Positions 31,578 to 45,200 of a stretch of 64,000 nucleotides of DNA are shown here, piece after piece. The position numbers and the translations under genes are program-made. Source of the stretch: Fragum whitleyi (lineage: Eukaryota; Mollusca; Bivalvia; Cardiida; Cardiidae); NCBI GenBank assembly GCA_948146395.1, contig OX411544.1, positions 38,100,630 to 38,164,629 on the forward strand. Direction: 5' to 3'. Each line of letters begins with the position of its first letter. Position 1 is the first letter of the stretch. The notes under the pieces were generated by a model. That model was not told the DNA's origin and searched no databases. It was given only the letters and a program-made list of their open reading frames with translations.

Positions 31578-34500
31578 CTGAAAAGAACATGGTATTACAA
31601 TGTGACTAATTTTGAGGCAAAGGGACTTTCTGAGAAAATCATTTTTCAATAGAGGATATTGAATGAATGGTCATGAAATAGCACATTTATTCAGTGTGTC
31701 GTCTCTATACAGATACAAGAGGGCCATAGTGGCCCTAAATCCCTCACCTGAGTGAACTTTCTTAACATTTAAAAAGAAGGTTTAAGAAAGGATGATGAAA
31801 TATATGTCACTAAGCTAAACAATGCTGTTGTTTCTATACAACTCGCGAATCATTTTTGCCAATTTTCAGGTTGACTTGGCAAAATATGTGGTTTCCAGAG
31901 GGCATACAAGATTTTTCTAAGATTTGACCCTGTGACCTAGTTTTTGACCCCAGTTGACCCTATTGCAAACTAGTTTGAGATTTCATCAAGATAATCATTC
32001 TTACAAAATTTCTGGTTGATCGGGAAACAATTGTGGCCTCTAGAGTGCATACAAGTTTTTCTAAGATTTGACCCTGTGACCTAGTTTTTTTTACCCCAGT
32101 TGCCCCTTTTTCAAACTTGTCATAAATTTTATAAGGACAATCATTCCTACCAAATTTCAGGCAAAAAATGTGGCCTCTAGAGTGCATACAAGGTAAATGT
32201 TGACAACGGACGAGGGACATCCACCTAACCACAAAAGCTCACCCCTTGAGCACTTTGTGCTCAGGTGAGCAAAAAACAACATGAGCTAAGTTTTATCTAT
32301 TTCAGATGGGTAGTGAAATAAATTCGGTATTCTATATTACAAATTTTTTTTCACTGAATTTAAAGTTGTTGGTATTCTTTTGACAAGTAAGATGAGTTAT
32401 TTTCAATGAGTACTGACAACATGAAGTTTCTCACTGAAATTTTAAATGCCTGACAAAAGACTTAGGGCCTGTTTTACTAAACATCTTACAATCATTTTTT
32501 GCGTAAGTCAGAAATAAAGGTTGTTACTACAAATGTAACCTAATATGGAATTCTGCCAAGCAACAGCTCTTCTAAAGACGATTGCGCTGAGATATTGGAA
32601 GGCAAAATCTTACAATGAACGAAAACACCAAGTACCATTTGTGATTTTGACTGAGGATTAACTTTTTCGTAAGTAGTTTAGTATAACAGGCCCCTGATAA
32701 ATATGATCACCCAAGGGGATAAGGGACTGGATGATGTCCACTTATTTGTACAGAACATAACTCTGTTACCAGAAGTCTGGTTCACTTGAAACAGTTTTCT
32801 TTAGTGCTTTTCCGTGGTTTATCGAGAAATAGCAGTAGATTATCACTTATTACCTCACCACAAAAGCAGTGAAATTATCAAGGAGTGCTACCCTGGTTTT
32901 GTGGATTTTACAATGAAACAAACGATTGTCCTCTATATATTCCTCTCATGATAATGGAGTGCAGTACACAAGAACCATAACTAGCTTAGTTTTCTAGTTA
33001 ATTCCCTTTGTTGATTTTATTACTTCAATTTTAATCCCCACCCCCAATCAATATCCAACAATGTTGACAGGCATATATTGTGACTATTTGCAACCTTGTT
33101 GAACTATCTTAAGGTAGTAGACCTATAATAGTTCCGTAACATTTCGAAACTCGAGATCTTTCACAGTGTTAATCGAGGTTTCTTAATGAAAATCATTAGG
33201 AAACCTTGGTAAACACTGTTTATGGCCCCAGGAACATTACATAACTATTTGGGGTCTACCACCTGAATTCCATTTTCATTTAAACAAACACACCCCTCTC
33301 TATGTGGCGTTTACTCACCATAAACTGGCATCAGATTATATTGTGGGTATTCACTGGTAACTAGGGAAATATTCTTCGGCATAAGGTCAGTACTGAAATG
33401 ATAACACAAATTTTGTGCTTTGTTTTGAATTTAATGCAGCTTTCAACAGAATTGCAGTGCAGCTACCCAAAGGAACCTGTTTTTCTCACACTATAACAAC
33501 CACTACTGTAAACGGCTTTATATTGGCGGTGTCCACATTTGGCGGTTTTCCGAATACGATTTATTGGCGGTGATTTATTTTGGCGCATCGTAATTGAACA
33601 CCAAAATTAATCTCTTTATCTATATTTTACATTTTTTCGTCGTTTAAAACACCGTAAGTAAATGAAAGGCAATTTATAGAGTAATGTCAACTTTCTACAA
33701 ACTTGACAATAGTTTGTTTTCACACCTTTATTCATAGTTATAACGCGTGTATAAGTTTTTCACACTTTTTCACTGTGTTTTTCATTACAATGTATAAACC
33801 AACTTGGATCTGGAATCTTAAAATTGAGGGATCAGTGCAACACTATTGTAAGTGCCTATAATTTATAGGCACTTACAAGATTATTGCGCTGACCCGTCGA
33901 AATGTCAACGTTGTCAGCATAATCTTTGATAAAAATTTAATTAACATTGACTAAAAATGTATAGATTTCATTTCTATCATAATAGAGAAATATCTTATTT
34001 AATAAAAACAAATATTGGCGGTGGATTAATTTTGGCACATTTTGGCTTGACCGCCAATATAGCCAAAATAAAACCACCACCAAAATTACCCCGTTTACAG
34101 TATATTTCATCTGAGCCACCAGCTGCCCAATCCAGGAACTTAGGAAAAGATGAGATGGTAGCACTGGTGAGAGAAATACAAGGGATCAATTGTTAGGTGC
34201 TCCAGTCACCACAATATAACTAAGAGATTGTTGATTGAAGCTTAAAACTCTATTTAATCTGGACTGGGCACTGATTCATGTGCTTTGTTTACGGCAATTT
34301 CTAAACTAGAACTGTCGTCCACAGACTGCACATAATGAGCTCATAAACATTGACCTTGACCTTTACCTTTGTCCTTCAGCCATTTTTAATTCTAATTTCT
34401 TGTCTAAACTTTAAGGAGAAAAAAGACAAATTATTTTGAAATTGGTCAACAACTGGACAAGCAGTGAACTAGATCCATCACAGAGTGGACTAGTACTTTA

Positions 34501-37500
34501 GAATTAGCTTGTGATGTTGACCTTTCTAGTCTCAAAACATTAGGGTACCTCCTTGGGTCAAGGACAACAGTTGTATAAAGTTTCATAATTCAATGTAACT
34601 TTGTCCTTAAGGGCCTATGGACGGACGGACAGACAGGGTGAAACCAATATACCCCCCATACTATGTAAGGGGTGGGTTATAATTAGATATGCTTTTAGTC
34701 TGTCTGTGTATAATGTCAATACTATAAATCCAACATTTTTAGCTCACCTGAGCATAACATGCTCAAGGGGAGCTTTTTGGATCACCCCGAGTCCATTGTG
34801 TGATGTGCATTGTCAACTATCTTAATAACTTCTTCTCCTCCTGAACTTCAGGGCTGATTTCAAAGAAACTTTTCCAGAATGTTCCTAGGGTGACCCTATT
34901 AAAAATTGTTCGCGAAATTTTGATTGGCAAATAAAAATGGGTGTGTTAGGGCATGGCTTATTGAGCCCGAAATCTTTGAATGACGACATCTCCTCCTGAA
35001 CCCTGGGCTGATTTCAATGAAACTTTACCAGAATATTTCTTGGGTGACCCTTTTTCAAAATTTGTTTACAAATTTTGATTGTTCCATAAATATTGGTGTG
35101 GCAGGGTGGCCTTATTTTGAGCCTGAAATCTTTGAACAACATCTCTTCCTGAAGCACTAGGTCAATTTCAATGAAACTTTACCACAATGTTCTTTAGGTG
35201 ACCCTTTCAAAAATTGTTTACAAAATTTGATTGGCCCATAAATATGGGCTTGGCAACTCAGGACTTATTTGAGTCTGAAATCCTTTAACGACATCTGAAT
35301 ATCAGGAACCCATTGTTAGGTGCTCGCGCCGCAGCGATATTACTGAAAGATTGATGGAAGTGGCATAAAAACCCATTCAAACAAACAAATTAAAAATAAA
35401 TTCTGTAGGATGAAGTTTAAACAAGTGCCTATATTCAAAATGAAAGATAAAAATTGGTTTACCCAGCACCTATCTGGGTGTTTATTTTGTGCACATGCTT
35501 GGAATAGCCAAACACAAGTACAATTAGTATGCTGTTTTGCAATAAGTATGAATTAGATTTGTTGTAATGTAGACTAATCCCCTACAAGTTTTGTGATCAA
35601 AAATGATAAGGCACCTCCTAAGGTCATGGGGGACAATTTTATAAAGTTTCATGATTCTAATCACCTTGTTCTTGAGTTGAGTCCAGAAACTAAAAAAACA
35701 AGAGGACCCTGAGGGCCCTAATTCAATGACATCATGCAGGTATTCTGTAATAAATCGCATTGCCTTGATGAGTTTTTTTTTTATTATTGTATAAAATGTG
35801 CGTTTTCAGGTCGTTATAGGCATATGGACAAAACCCGGGTGTTAATGAGATAAAACCTGGATTAATTAGTAAGTTCATGTGCCGTTAACACCTGGCTTTT
35901 TTCACTTGAATCTCCTCAGTCTGGGCCTATACACTTTATCAGTTTCTTTGTCTAACAATAATATAGAGCATAAATAAAGACGTTGATCCTATTCCCTCGT
36001 TAAATTTTGTGACATCATTAATCTACCACTCAAAGTTGGAATAAACAAACAAGAGCTTCGCAGAGCGGCGCATATACGCCCGAAGGGGCTTGTCAGTAGC
36101 CTTGGCTTGTCAGTAACGTGAGCTTGAATGATAGCTAAAAATATTGCAAACAGACAGACAGGCAACTGGTGCCAAAACATTTAAATATGAAAATATATTT
36201 AGTCCTAAGCACTAAAACCTACAGAGTCATTATGGCAAGTTACCTTTCATTCCCATCCATAATGTAGGAGAAAATGAGCTGACAAGAAATTTTGTTTTTC
36301 ATAAACTCAAGGGCAGATAATCCAAGATAACTCTAGAATAACTGAAGCATTTTGAATTGAAAAGTCTTATGCAAAACTAGACATTATAGAGAGTAATTGT
36401 GTCTAGTTTCAGCTCATTTCAATTGATAGTTAAGGAGGAGTTGCACACAAAATACAGTGATTTTCGTTAAATTCAAGGGCAGATAATTCAAGATTTCTCA
36501 GGAATGACGGGTGCAATTTGAATTTCAAAGGTCTTATGCACAACTAGCCATCATAGGGAGTAAATGTGTCTAGTTTCAGCTCATTCCCATTGATAGTTTA
36601 GGAGGAGTTGCGCACAAAAAATAGTGATTTTCGTTAAATTCGAGGGCAGATAAAGATTTCTCAGGAATGACAGGTGCAATTTGAATTTCAAAGGTCTTAT
36701 GCACAACAAGACATCATAGGGAGTAATTGTGTGTAGTTTCATCTTATTTCCATTGATAGTTTAGGAGGATTTGAGCACACAAAAAACACTGATTTTTGCT
36801 ATATTCAAGGGCAGATCATTCAAGATTTTCTCAGGAATGACTGGAGCGATTTGAATTTCAAAGGTCTTATGTACAACTAGACATCATAGGGAGTAATTGT
36901 GTGTAGTTTCAGCTTATCCCCATTGATAGTTTAGGAGGATTTGCGCACACAAAAAACAGTGATTTTTGTTATATTAAAGGGCAGATAATTCAAGATTTCT
37001 CAGGAATGACTGGAGCGATTTGAATTTCAATGGTCTTATGCACAACTAGACATCATAGGGAGTAATTGTGAGCAGTTTCAGCTCATTCCCCATTGATAGT
37101 TTAGGAGGAGTCATGCACACAAAAAATTTCTAACGGACAGACAGACGGACGGACAGACAGACGGACAGACGACCAAGTCCATAACATAACACGCCCCTTC
37201 GGGCGTATAAAAATACGGAAACAATGCATAACCCAATTTTTAGCTCGGATGTTTTCTGAGAAAACCCGAGGTATTGCTATAGCCTCCGTGTCGTTGTAGT
37301 CGTTGTGCGAAAACTTTGACATTTTGTTATATCTCTGGTTCTACTGAAGGCATATACATGAAACTTGGCACACATGTTCACCATCAAAAGAGCAACCTAT
37401 ACTATCAAGGGGGATAACTCTAGATGCATTTTGTGCAAATTATGCCCCTTTTTCGACTTAGATTTTTTCCCACCATCCAGCACTCGACAGCCGAGTGTAG

Positions 37501-39181
37501 GAACCCGTAGGGGGTGCTCTTGTTCTAGCACATAATTACATTTGGAGCTAGTTCTAAATGTTCATATGAATTATTTTTACATTTGTTTGAGTAAATACTA
37601 TAGTCTTTATTTTTATGCCATAATAGCATCAATTCACGTTTTTGAGGGCGTTAACATTTGAAGAGACCCTCAAAGTGCTTTAACGCCCTGATGATTTGTA
37701 CTAGGGCGTTAAACCATTTTTAGGGTCTCTGCAAATGTTAATTTCTCAAAAACGTGATTTTACCCTATAATAACTATTTACTCACTCATCCACAAAAAGT
37801 GCTGAAAATCCCCAGTATCTTGTATCTATGAGCTCTTCTAGGTACTGTCAAAAAAGTAAAGAATTTTGAAGCAAGAAAATTTTATGAAATGCATGGTTAT
37901 TTGAGCGTCTGAGTCCTATGAAAACATTACCCAAACAGCACTTGTATTATCCCAGTTCCATTTACCGATTTAGGATAAAGTCCAATGGTGACCTTGACCA
38001 TTATGACCCCAAATCAATACAGCTTTTCTTTTGGGCATAACCGCATTTGTATGAGGTTTCACAATTCTAGGTCAATTTAATTCTGACCTCTTGGGTCAGA
38101 GTCCAGAACAAAAAAGTCTATATAAATGGAAACCAATATACTCCCCTCTACTTCCTAGATAGGGGTTTGTATTTTGATTATATGATCAACCCATTATCAC
38201 ACAATCCTTTATTAGCTCAGCTGTTTTCGGAAATAAAAAACAAGGCATTGCTAGAGCCTTGATGTCATTGTCGTTGTTGTCACCGTTGTGCAAAAACTGA
38301 CATTTTAAGATATCACTGGTTCTACTGTGGGCATTCACTTGAAACTTGGCACACATGTTCACCATCAAAAGAGCAATCTATGCTATCAAGGGGGTTAATT
38401 CTAGATGCATTTTGTGCAAATTATGACCCTTTTTCGGCTAAGATTTTTTTCCATCAACCAGCATCCTCGATTTTGTTTAAGAAAAGCTTATCTAAATCTT
38501 GTCAAGAATAGACAAGGATTGCTAAATAACATTTCTATTCTTGGCTTGGCTACGATCAGCTTGCCTAAAACAAAATCTTAGGACAGATCTTTAAAATTCT
38601 TACTTGTGGATTTTCTTTTGGAATTTCTAAAGAATCCACTATATGAAGATCATTCTGAAAGAGATTTGTTACGACAATATAATAATAAAATAAAACATTG
38701 TAACTAGAGGCTCCATCTCATTCAATCCTTACGAAGAAGCTATGGTATCCCATTTTATTAGCTGTAATTAAATTGATATAAGAACTCATCAATGCTGTGA
38801 ATGTAGTAATTGAATTTGATGAAGATTTAATCTTGAACTCACTCTATTTTTTACTATTTTACTCCATAAAAAAGTATCTTTTATTATTATATAAACTTGA
38901 TCTGTCATGTCACAAAGCGAACTAAAACCCTTACAAATGCTTTGTCCAAGTTTGGTTAGCCATTTTCATTCAAAGTTCAATCGTGACCTTGACCTTTAAC
39001 CTTCATGCCCCAAAATCCATAGAGCATCCCTTGGGTCATGGGCAACGATAATATACATTTGAAGTTTCATGATTCTAGGTCTCCTTTTTCTAGAATGAGT
39101 GTCTGAAAAAAAAAAGGTCTGCAGACAAAAGAATGGACAAACACAGACAGGGTGAAACCAATATATCCCCCTCTACTTCAT

Positions 39182-39213
<32 letters not shown>

Positions 39214-42200
39214 TTAATATAGACTTAACCTAGCTATCTAATACGTAATTAGCTGAAATGCATGTTAAAGATTGATAGGCTGGAAATTTAAATAAGTTTC
39301 ATTTTTCAAAAAGTAATGTTTCCTAAGTAGATGAGTAGGAATAAATAATCTACCTGCGCATATTTGAATGACAAAGCCACCCTCAAACCTAATGCCCTGA
39401 CCATATCAGGTAACATGAAGAACTTTGAGTCAGGCCCTCGCGGTCCATGAGAAAAACCACCTGAAATATAAATTAATTACCCTCAGGGTAACATGAAGAA
39501 CTTAGAGTCAGGCCCTCGCGGTCCATGAGAAATACCACCTGAAATATAAATTAATTACCCTCAAGGTAACATGAAGAACTTTGAGTCAGGCCCTCGTGGT
39601 CCATGAGATATACCACCTGAAACATAAATGAATTACCCTCAGGGTAACATGAAGAACCTTGAATCGGCCCTCGCGGTCCATGAGAAATACCACCTGAAAC
39701 ATAAATTAATTACCCTCAGGGTAACATGAAGAACCTCGAGTCAGGCCCTCGTGGTCCATGAGAAATACCACCTGAAATATAAATTAATTACCCTCAAGGT
39801 AACATGAAGAACCTCGAGTCAGTCCCTTGTGGTCCATGAGAAATACCACCTGAAATATAAATTAATTACCCTCAAGGTAACATGAAGAACCTCGAGTCAC
39901 GCCCTCGCGGTCCATGAGATATACCACCTGAAACATAAATGAATTACCCTCAGGGTAACATGAAGAACTTAGAGTCAGGCCCTCATGGTCAATGAGAAAT
40001 ACCACCTGAAATATAAATTAATTACCCTCAGGGCTCGTGCTTGTGTTTGAAATTGAGGAAGCATCGACTCCTAAACCATGAAATTTGTGGGGTCAATACT
40101 TATTCTAAAGAGGTCATAAGCAATGGAAAAGGCAAATTGTGAGTAGAATATTACAGGTTTCAGTGTGAATTGACCTAAAATAAAGGGAACAATTATAAAG
40201 TATAATTCTAAAAAGTATACTTAGAATTGAGAGAAGATTATTTGTACCAAATATCAATGTCAGAGACTTTTTTCATGATAGATGATAGTTGAATAATTTC
40301 CAACTTTTTTAATGGAGAAAGGGATTCACATTGGCTGAGCAAATATATATGATGATAATAGTAGCATGGTGATATAAACAAGCTCAATTTAAGTCAACTT
40401 GTTGAAGCTACATACAAAATTGACCATAGGGCTTTTATATGAACATGCTGGTACAGGTCCAATAGATAATGATAAATATCAAAATGAAAGCTGTCTGCGT
40501 CTGGTGTCAGAGACCCATTTGAAGATCTCTCCTTTAGTTCTATGTAATATGGGTTGTGCCCGTGTAGAGCCTAAATATTACCCCAAAGACATGGCATAAA
40601 CAAATTTGGTAGAGGTCCAAAAGATTAAAGCTGTCTCCCTTCAGATTTGTTCACCTTGAGCACTTCTTTCAACTAAAATGTTAAATCTAGGATAGCTCAT
40701 ATTCATCAAGTAATTGCAAGTTTACACATTGGTAAAAGAAATACAATTAACTCAGTATAGAACAATATTTTACAGATACTTCAATAAAGTATTACTTTAA
40801 TATAGAGCTGTAGTTATTGTATTAATGACCACTTTTTTTTTTCACTATATTATCTCCCGAAATTTTAGCAAAGGTGTTCACTATATAGGACACCTTAGTA
40901 ATATAGGACAATTTAGGACAGCCATCAAAATATAGGAAAAATATAGAATATAGGACAGAAGGTGACGCCCTGTGCTCCAGTCCACAGGCGATTGATTCAC
41001 AATCCAAATTTCGTCTTATAGGTTATTTCATTTTAACATATATGGCAAAACTCAGATTATGTAAAGATCACCTGTACTTCAGCCACCACAATTTTACAGA
41101 AAATTGTTAATAGTGGTGTTCATCCCTATTCAAACAAAAGGTAAAAGAAAGGTTTTACATTTAAAACATGTGTCAAATAATTCTTAAAACCCGTCTTGAG
41201 ACTGACTGTGGCGTGTTGAAAGGTTATTTAAACCCTGATTGCATAAACCATATATGTCACTAGACTGGTTAGCATTTCTAATGCTACAAGGAACAGAACA
41301 GAACAAAACATACCTTTTATTTTCATTCAAGTACAATGAGATACAGTATGGACAATATACATTAATGATGATTTTTGTAATATTTTAAGTACTTCCAGTA
41401 AAACAAATAGATGAATGATTGGATTGAGGAAATTTTACACTCATTCACGGGATAGAAGCCCTACTATACAGATGAGTTACCATGTTAAGTACTTTGATGA
41501 AGAATTTTTTGTTATCAGTGTAAAACTAGGGGACAACAAGAGCCATGTCGAACATGGCCATCCCCCGCCGTGAAAGCTTGATAGTTAACTGAAGCCTAAT
41601 AGATAAGGATTCTATTGTACTTTAAGAAATAACCCCCCTGCAAAATCTAAGTCTTTAAAATAACAAAGAGCAATAACTCCAAAATTATGCAAGCAAGAGT
41701 TGTAGTTCTTGTGCACTGCACTTCTCCTCCATGAGATCTATCCACCCATAAAGTTTCAAGTTGATAGAAATTATACTTAAGGAGATATGCTCCGGACAAA
41801 ATCTAAGTCTTTAAAATAACAAAGGGCAATAACTCCAAAATTATGCAAGCAAGAGTTGTAGTTCTTGTGCACTGCACTTCTCTTCCATGAGATCTATCCA
41901 CCCATAAAGTTTCAAGTTGATAGCTAAAATACTTTAGGAGATATGCTCTGGACAACATCTATGTCTTTAAAATAACTAAGGGCAATAACTCAAACTTATG
42001 CAAGCAAAAGTTGTAGTTCTTGTGCACTGCACTTCTCTTCTATGAGATCTATCCACTCATAAAGTTTCAAGTTGATAGCTTAAATACTTTGGGAGATATG
42101 CTCCAGACAAAATCTAAGTCTTTAAAATAACAAAGGGCAATAACTCCAAAATTATGCAGGCAAGAGTTGTAGTTCTTGTGCACTGCACTTACCTTCCATG

Positions 42201-45200
42201 AGATCTATCCACCCATAAAGTTTCAAGTTAATAGCTTAAATTCTTTAGGAGAAATGCTCCGAACAAAATCTGAGTCTTTAAAATTACAAAGGGCAATAAC
42301 TCAAAATTATGTAAGCAAAAGTTGTAATTCTTGTGCACTGCACTTCTCTTCCATGAGATCTATCCACTCATAAAGTTTCAAGTTGATAGCTTAAATACTT
42401 TAGGAGATATGCTCCAGACAAAATCTAAGTCTTTAAAATAACAAAGAGCAATAACTCCAAAATTATGCAAGCAGGAGTTGTAATTATTGTGCACTGCACT
42501 TCTCTTCCATGAGATCTATCCATCCATAAAGTTTCAAGTTGATAGCTATAATTCTTTAAGAGATATGCTGTGGACAAAATCTAAGTCTTAAAAATAACAA
42601 AGGGCAATAACTCCAAAATTATGCAAGCAAGAGTTATAGTTCTTGTGCACTGCACTTCTCCTCCATGAGATCTATCAATTATAAAGTTTGAAGTTGATAG
42701 CTATTATACTTTTGGAGATATGCACCGGACAAGTTTAGTGACAGAACCTCTGAGTGACAGAATGACGGACGGAGACCATTACTATATCCCTCGCCGAAAA
42801 CGGCCAGTGGGGACTCTAATATTGCATTTACATGTTAAGTATTCTATAGTTAATACGTTTCAGTCTTGTTTGATGTTAAAATTTTAACCCTTGTCATGCT
42901 GAGCCCGGAATATTCCTGCTTAGGCAGGAGCTATAGACAAACATCAGCCTGCACATATGTACAGTCTGATGTTAGTCTACACCACCTGTTTCTCACTTTC
43001 AACCCAAAATTGTCAATAGATTTTGTTTTTCAAATGAAAATTGACCAATAGTTGGTACTTCCAGTGCTTTTTGCCCTTTGATTTTGATGAAATTTTTAGC
43101 CAAAAATTATTCAGCATGACAAGGGTTAAATTAGATCTACTGTGCTGGGATAATTGTTTATTCTTTTATTTATTTATTTATTTTTAATTCAAACTAACAA
43201 CAGCATTCATACATTTACAGTAAATCATGTTGAGACAGCTATACCCCCTGGTTTCTGTCCATGTTAGAAATGAACACACAAGGAAAAAGATTTGGGGAGT
43301 ATGATACAAAAATACCTGTAATTGAAGGTATTTACATTACACAAGAATACAACAAAGTTTGAGATATAAACGGGATTTAAGCAAGGTGTAAATTGGTCAG
43401 TTGAGAACATAAGTAGTCTGGTAATGGGTTAAATTTTACTTCATATCAAGGTTTGTCACTGTCTAGTGGTGCGTGTTTATGTTTTAATATGAATTTTGGC
43501 TAAATATAAGAACATTCCATTCGGTTGTTGACTTGACCTTTTGAACTCATTAGTACAGATTTCATTCATAAGAAGGCAGATAAAATTGTAGTAGGACATC
43601 ACATGTGGTTTGGCCAATCAGAGGTATGTGAAAGTTCAAGAGATCACGATAAATAATAAACACACATTTCCGGCAAATTACTACAAGTTGCAACAGCGAA
43701 GGCTTAGATCAAAAACATAATATCTGTCCATAGTGTACAGACACAAACTTTTTTTGCTCTAAAGTCTTGACAATCTTACGCCGATCATCAATTCGCTCAG
43801 CTAAACATTTCAAGCTTATTATGTGTTATAAAAGGGTAATTTTCATTATCTTCACTTGATGAAGAATTCTAGTATCATGCCATTAATGAATTAAACAGTG
43901 ATTTTGCGGAGTGAAGTCTTGAGATATACTAAATTGAATCTAAATTGGGGGCTACTTTATTTAGAAGCTATTAAGATCCTACAGGGTTCTCCATACATAG
44001 TATATATCGTAACACAAGTGAACAAAATTCCGTTCGCCAATCATAACTCTTAAAGCATTGGATGCACTTGTTGTGTCATTCATTATTCAATTTGAAAATG
44101 TGTTTTTATTGCAAAAGCTGGTTTATAAAAGAAAATCTAATTGTAAAGGCATAGATCAGACTACACATCTGCAGGCTGATCTTTGTCAAAAACTCAAGCC
44201 AAAGCACGATTATACCTATTTCAGCATGACAAAGGTAAATGATTCCTTCACAAAAACTGACATCATGCACAACAAAGCAGTTAAAGTAGGCCATAAGTTG
44301 CTCATCTGAGTTTTTTTTATTGAGCTAATGAGATAAAATCAAACATCAATTTGTACACTAAAAAGCCTGAATGCTAATACTTTTTTACTAATTGGAAGTA
44401 TTCAATCCATATTTGTAATTGACAAACATATAACCTTTAGTGTATCAACTTCAGAGTAAATGTCATTATCGGCCCTTTTCCTGTGTTTTCCTATAATATG
44501 TTCCAATAGCGATTCGACAATGTGACCATTCTCAAGAGGTTTTCTGAAAATTGGACTTAAACTGATGTTCCCTGAGTGTGATCACCAAAATTGCCATTAA
44601 GGCACCATTTCCCATGTTTTCAAATAAAATATTCTCATTTTCAATAGGGTTCGTCCTTAAAATCAGCTTCAAGTTGATTAGGTAAAAAATGAGGCCCCAG
44701 AGTGTTTTCAAAGAAATATCAATTGAGCCTGTGCGTGACATTTCCATTTATTTGCAATGTTGGTGAGGTTCAAACATTGAGAGGCATAGACAGCCACAAA
44801 CTCTACAAAATAAAATTATCTGATGGTCTACAGATACTTTGAAATTTTATCTATCTACAAAGCGCTTAGTTGAGACTCTGGTCAGACTGTGAGGATGCAC
44901 AGACTGGCAAGATGTTGCCAGGCACATATTTGAAATTATTGGAAGTCTCACACACAGGCTGAATTATTTTCCTTTTATCCCAAGTTTTCCAATGGAATCA
45001 ACATTTTCAATTGGGTTCATCCTTACGATAAAAAAAGACATGTCTGCAGATTTGACCTGAATTGTGACCCCTATAGTGATGATAAAGAAATTTTCATCTT
45101 GACTGCCTTGATAGCTCAGTGATTAGAGCATTGGTCTCCTGATCCGAAGGTCAGGGGTTCGAGTTCTGGTGCCAGCGAGGTGTTTCCTTGGGCAAGTAAC

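Noticed and set aside
36300..42731. CRISPR-like arrays
   Set aside because: The repeats are long (78-166 bp), contiguous, without unique spacers, and lie in eukaryotic introns.
45100..45180. tRNA gene
   Set aside because: It has box A and box B but no proper acceptor stem, and continues into a conserved SINE domain.
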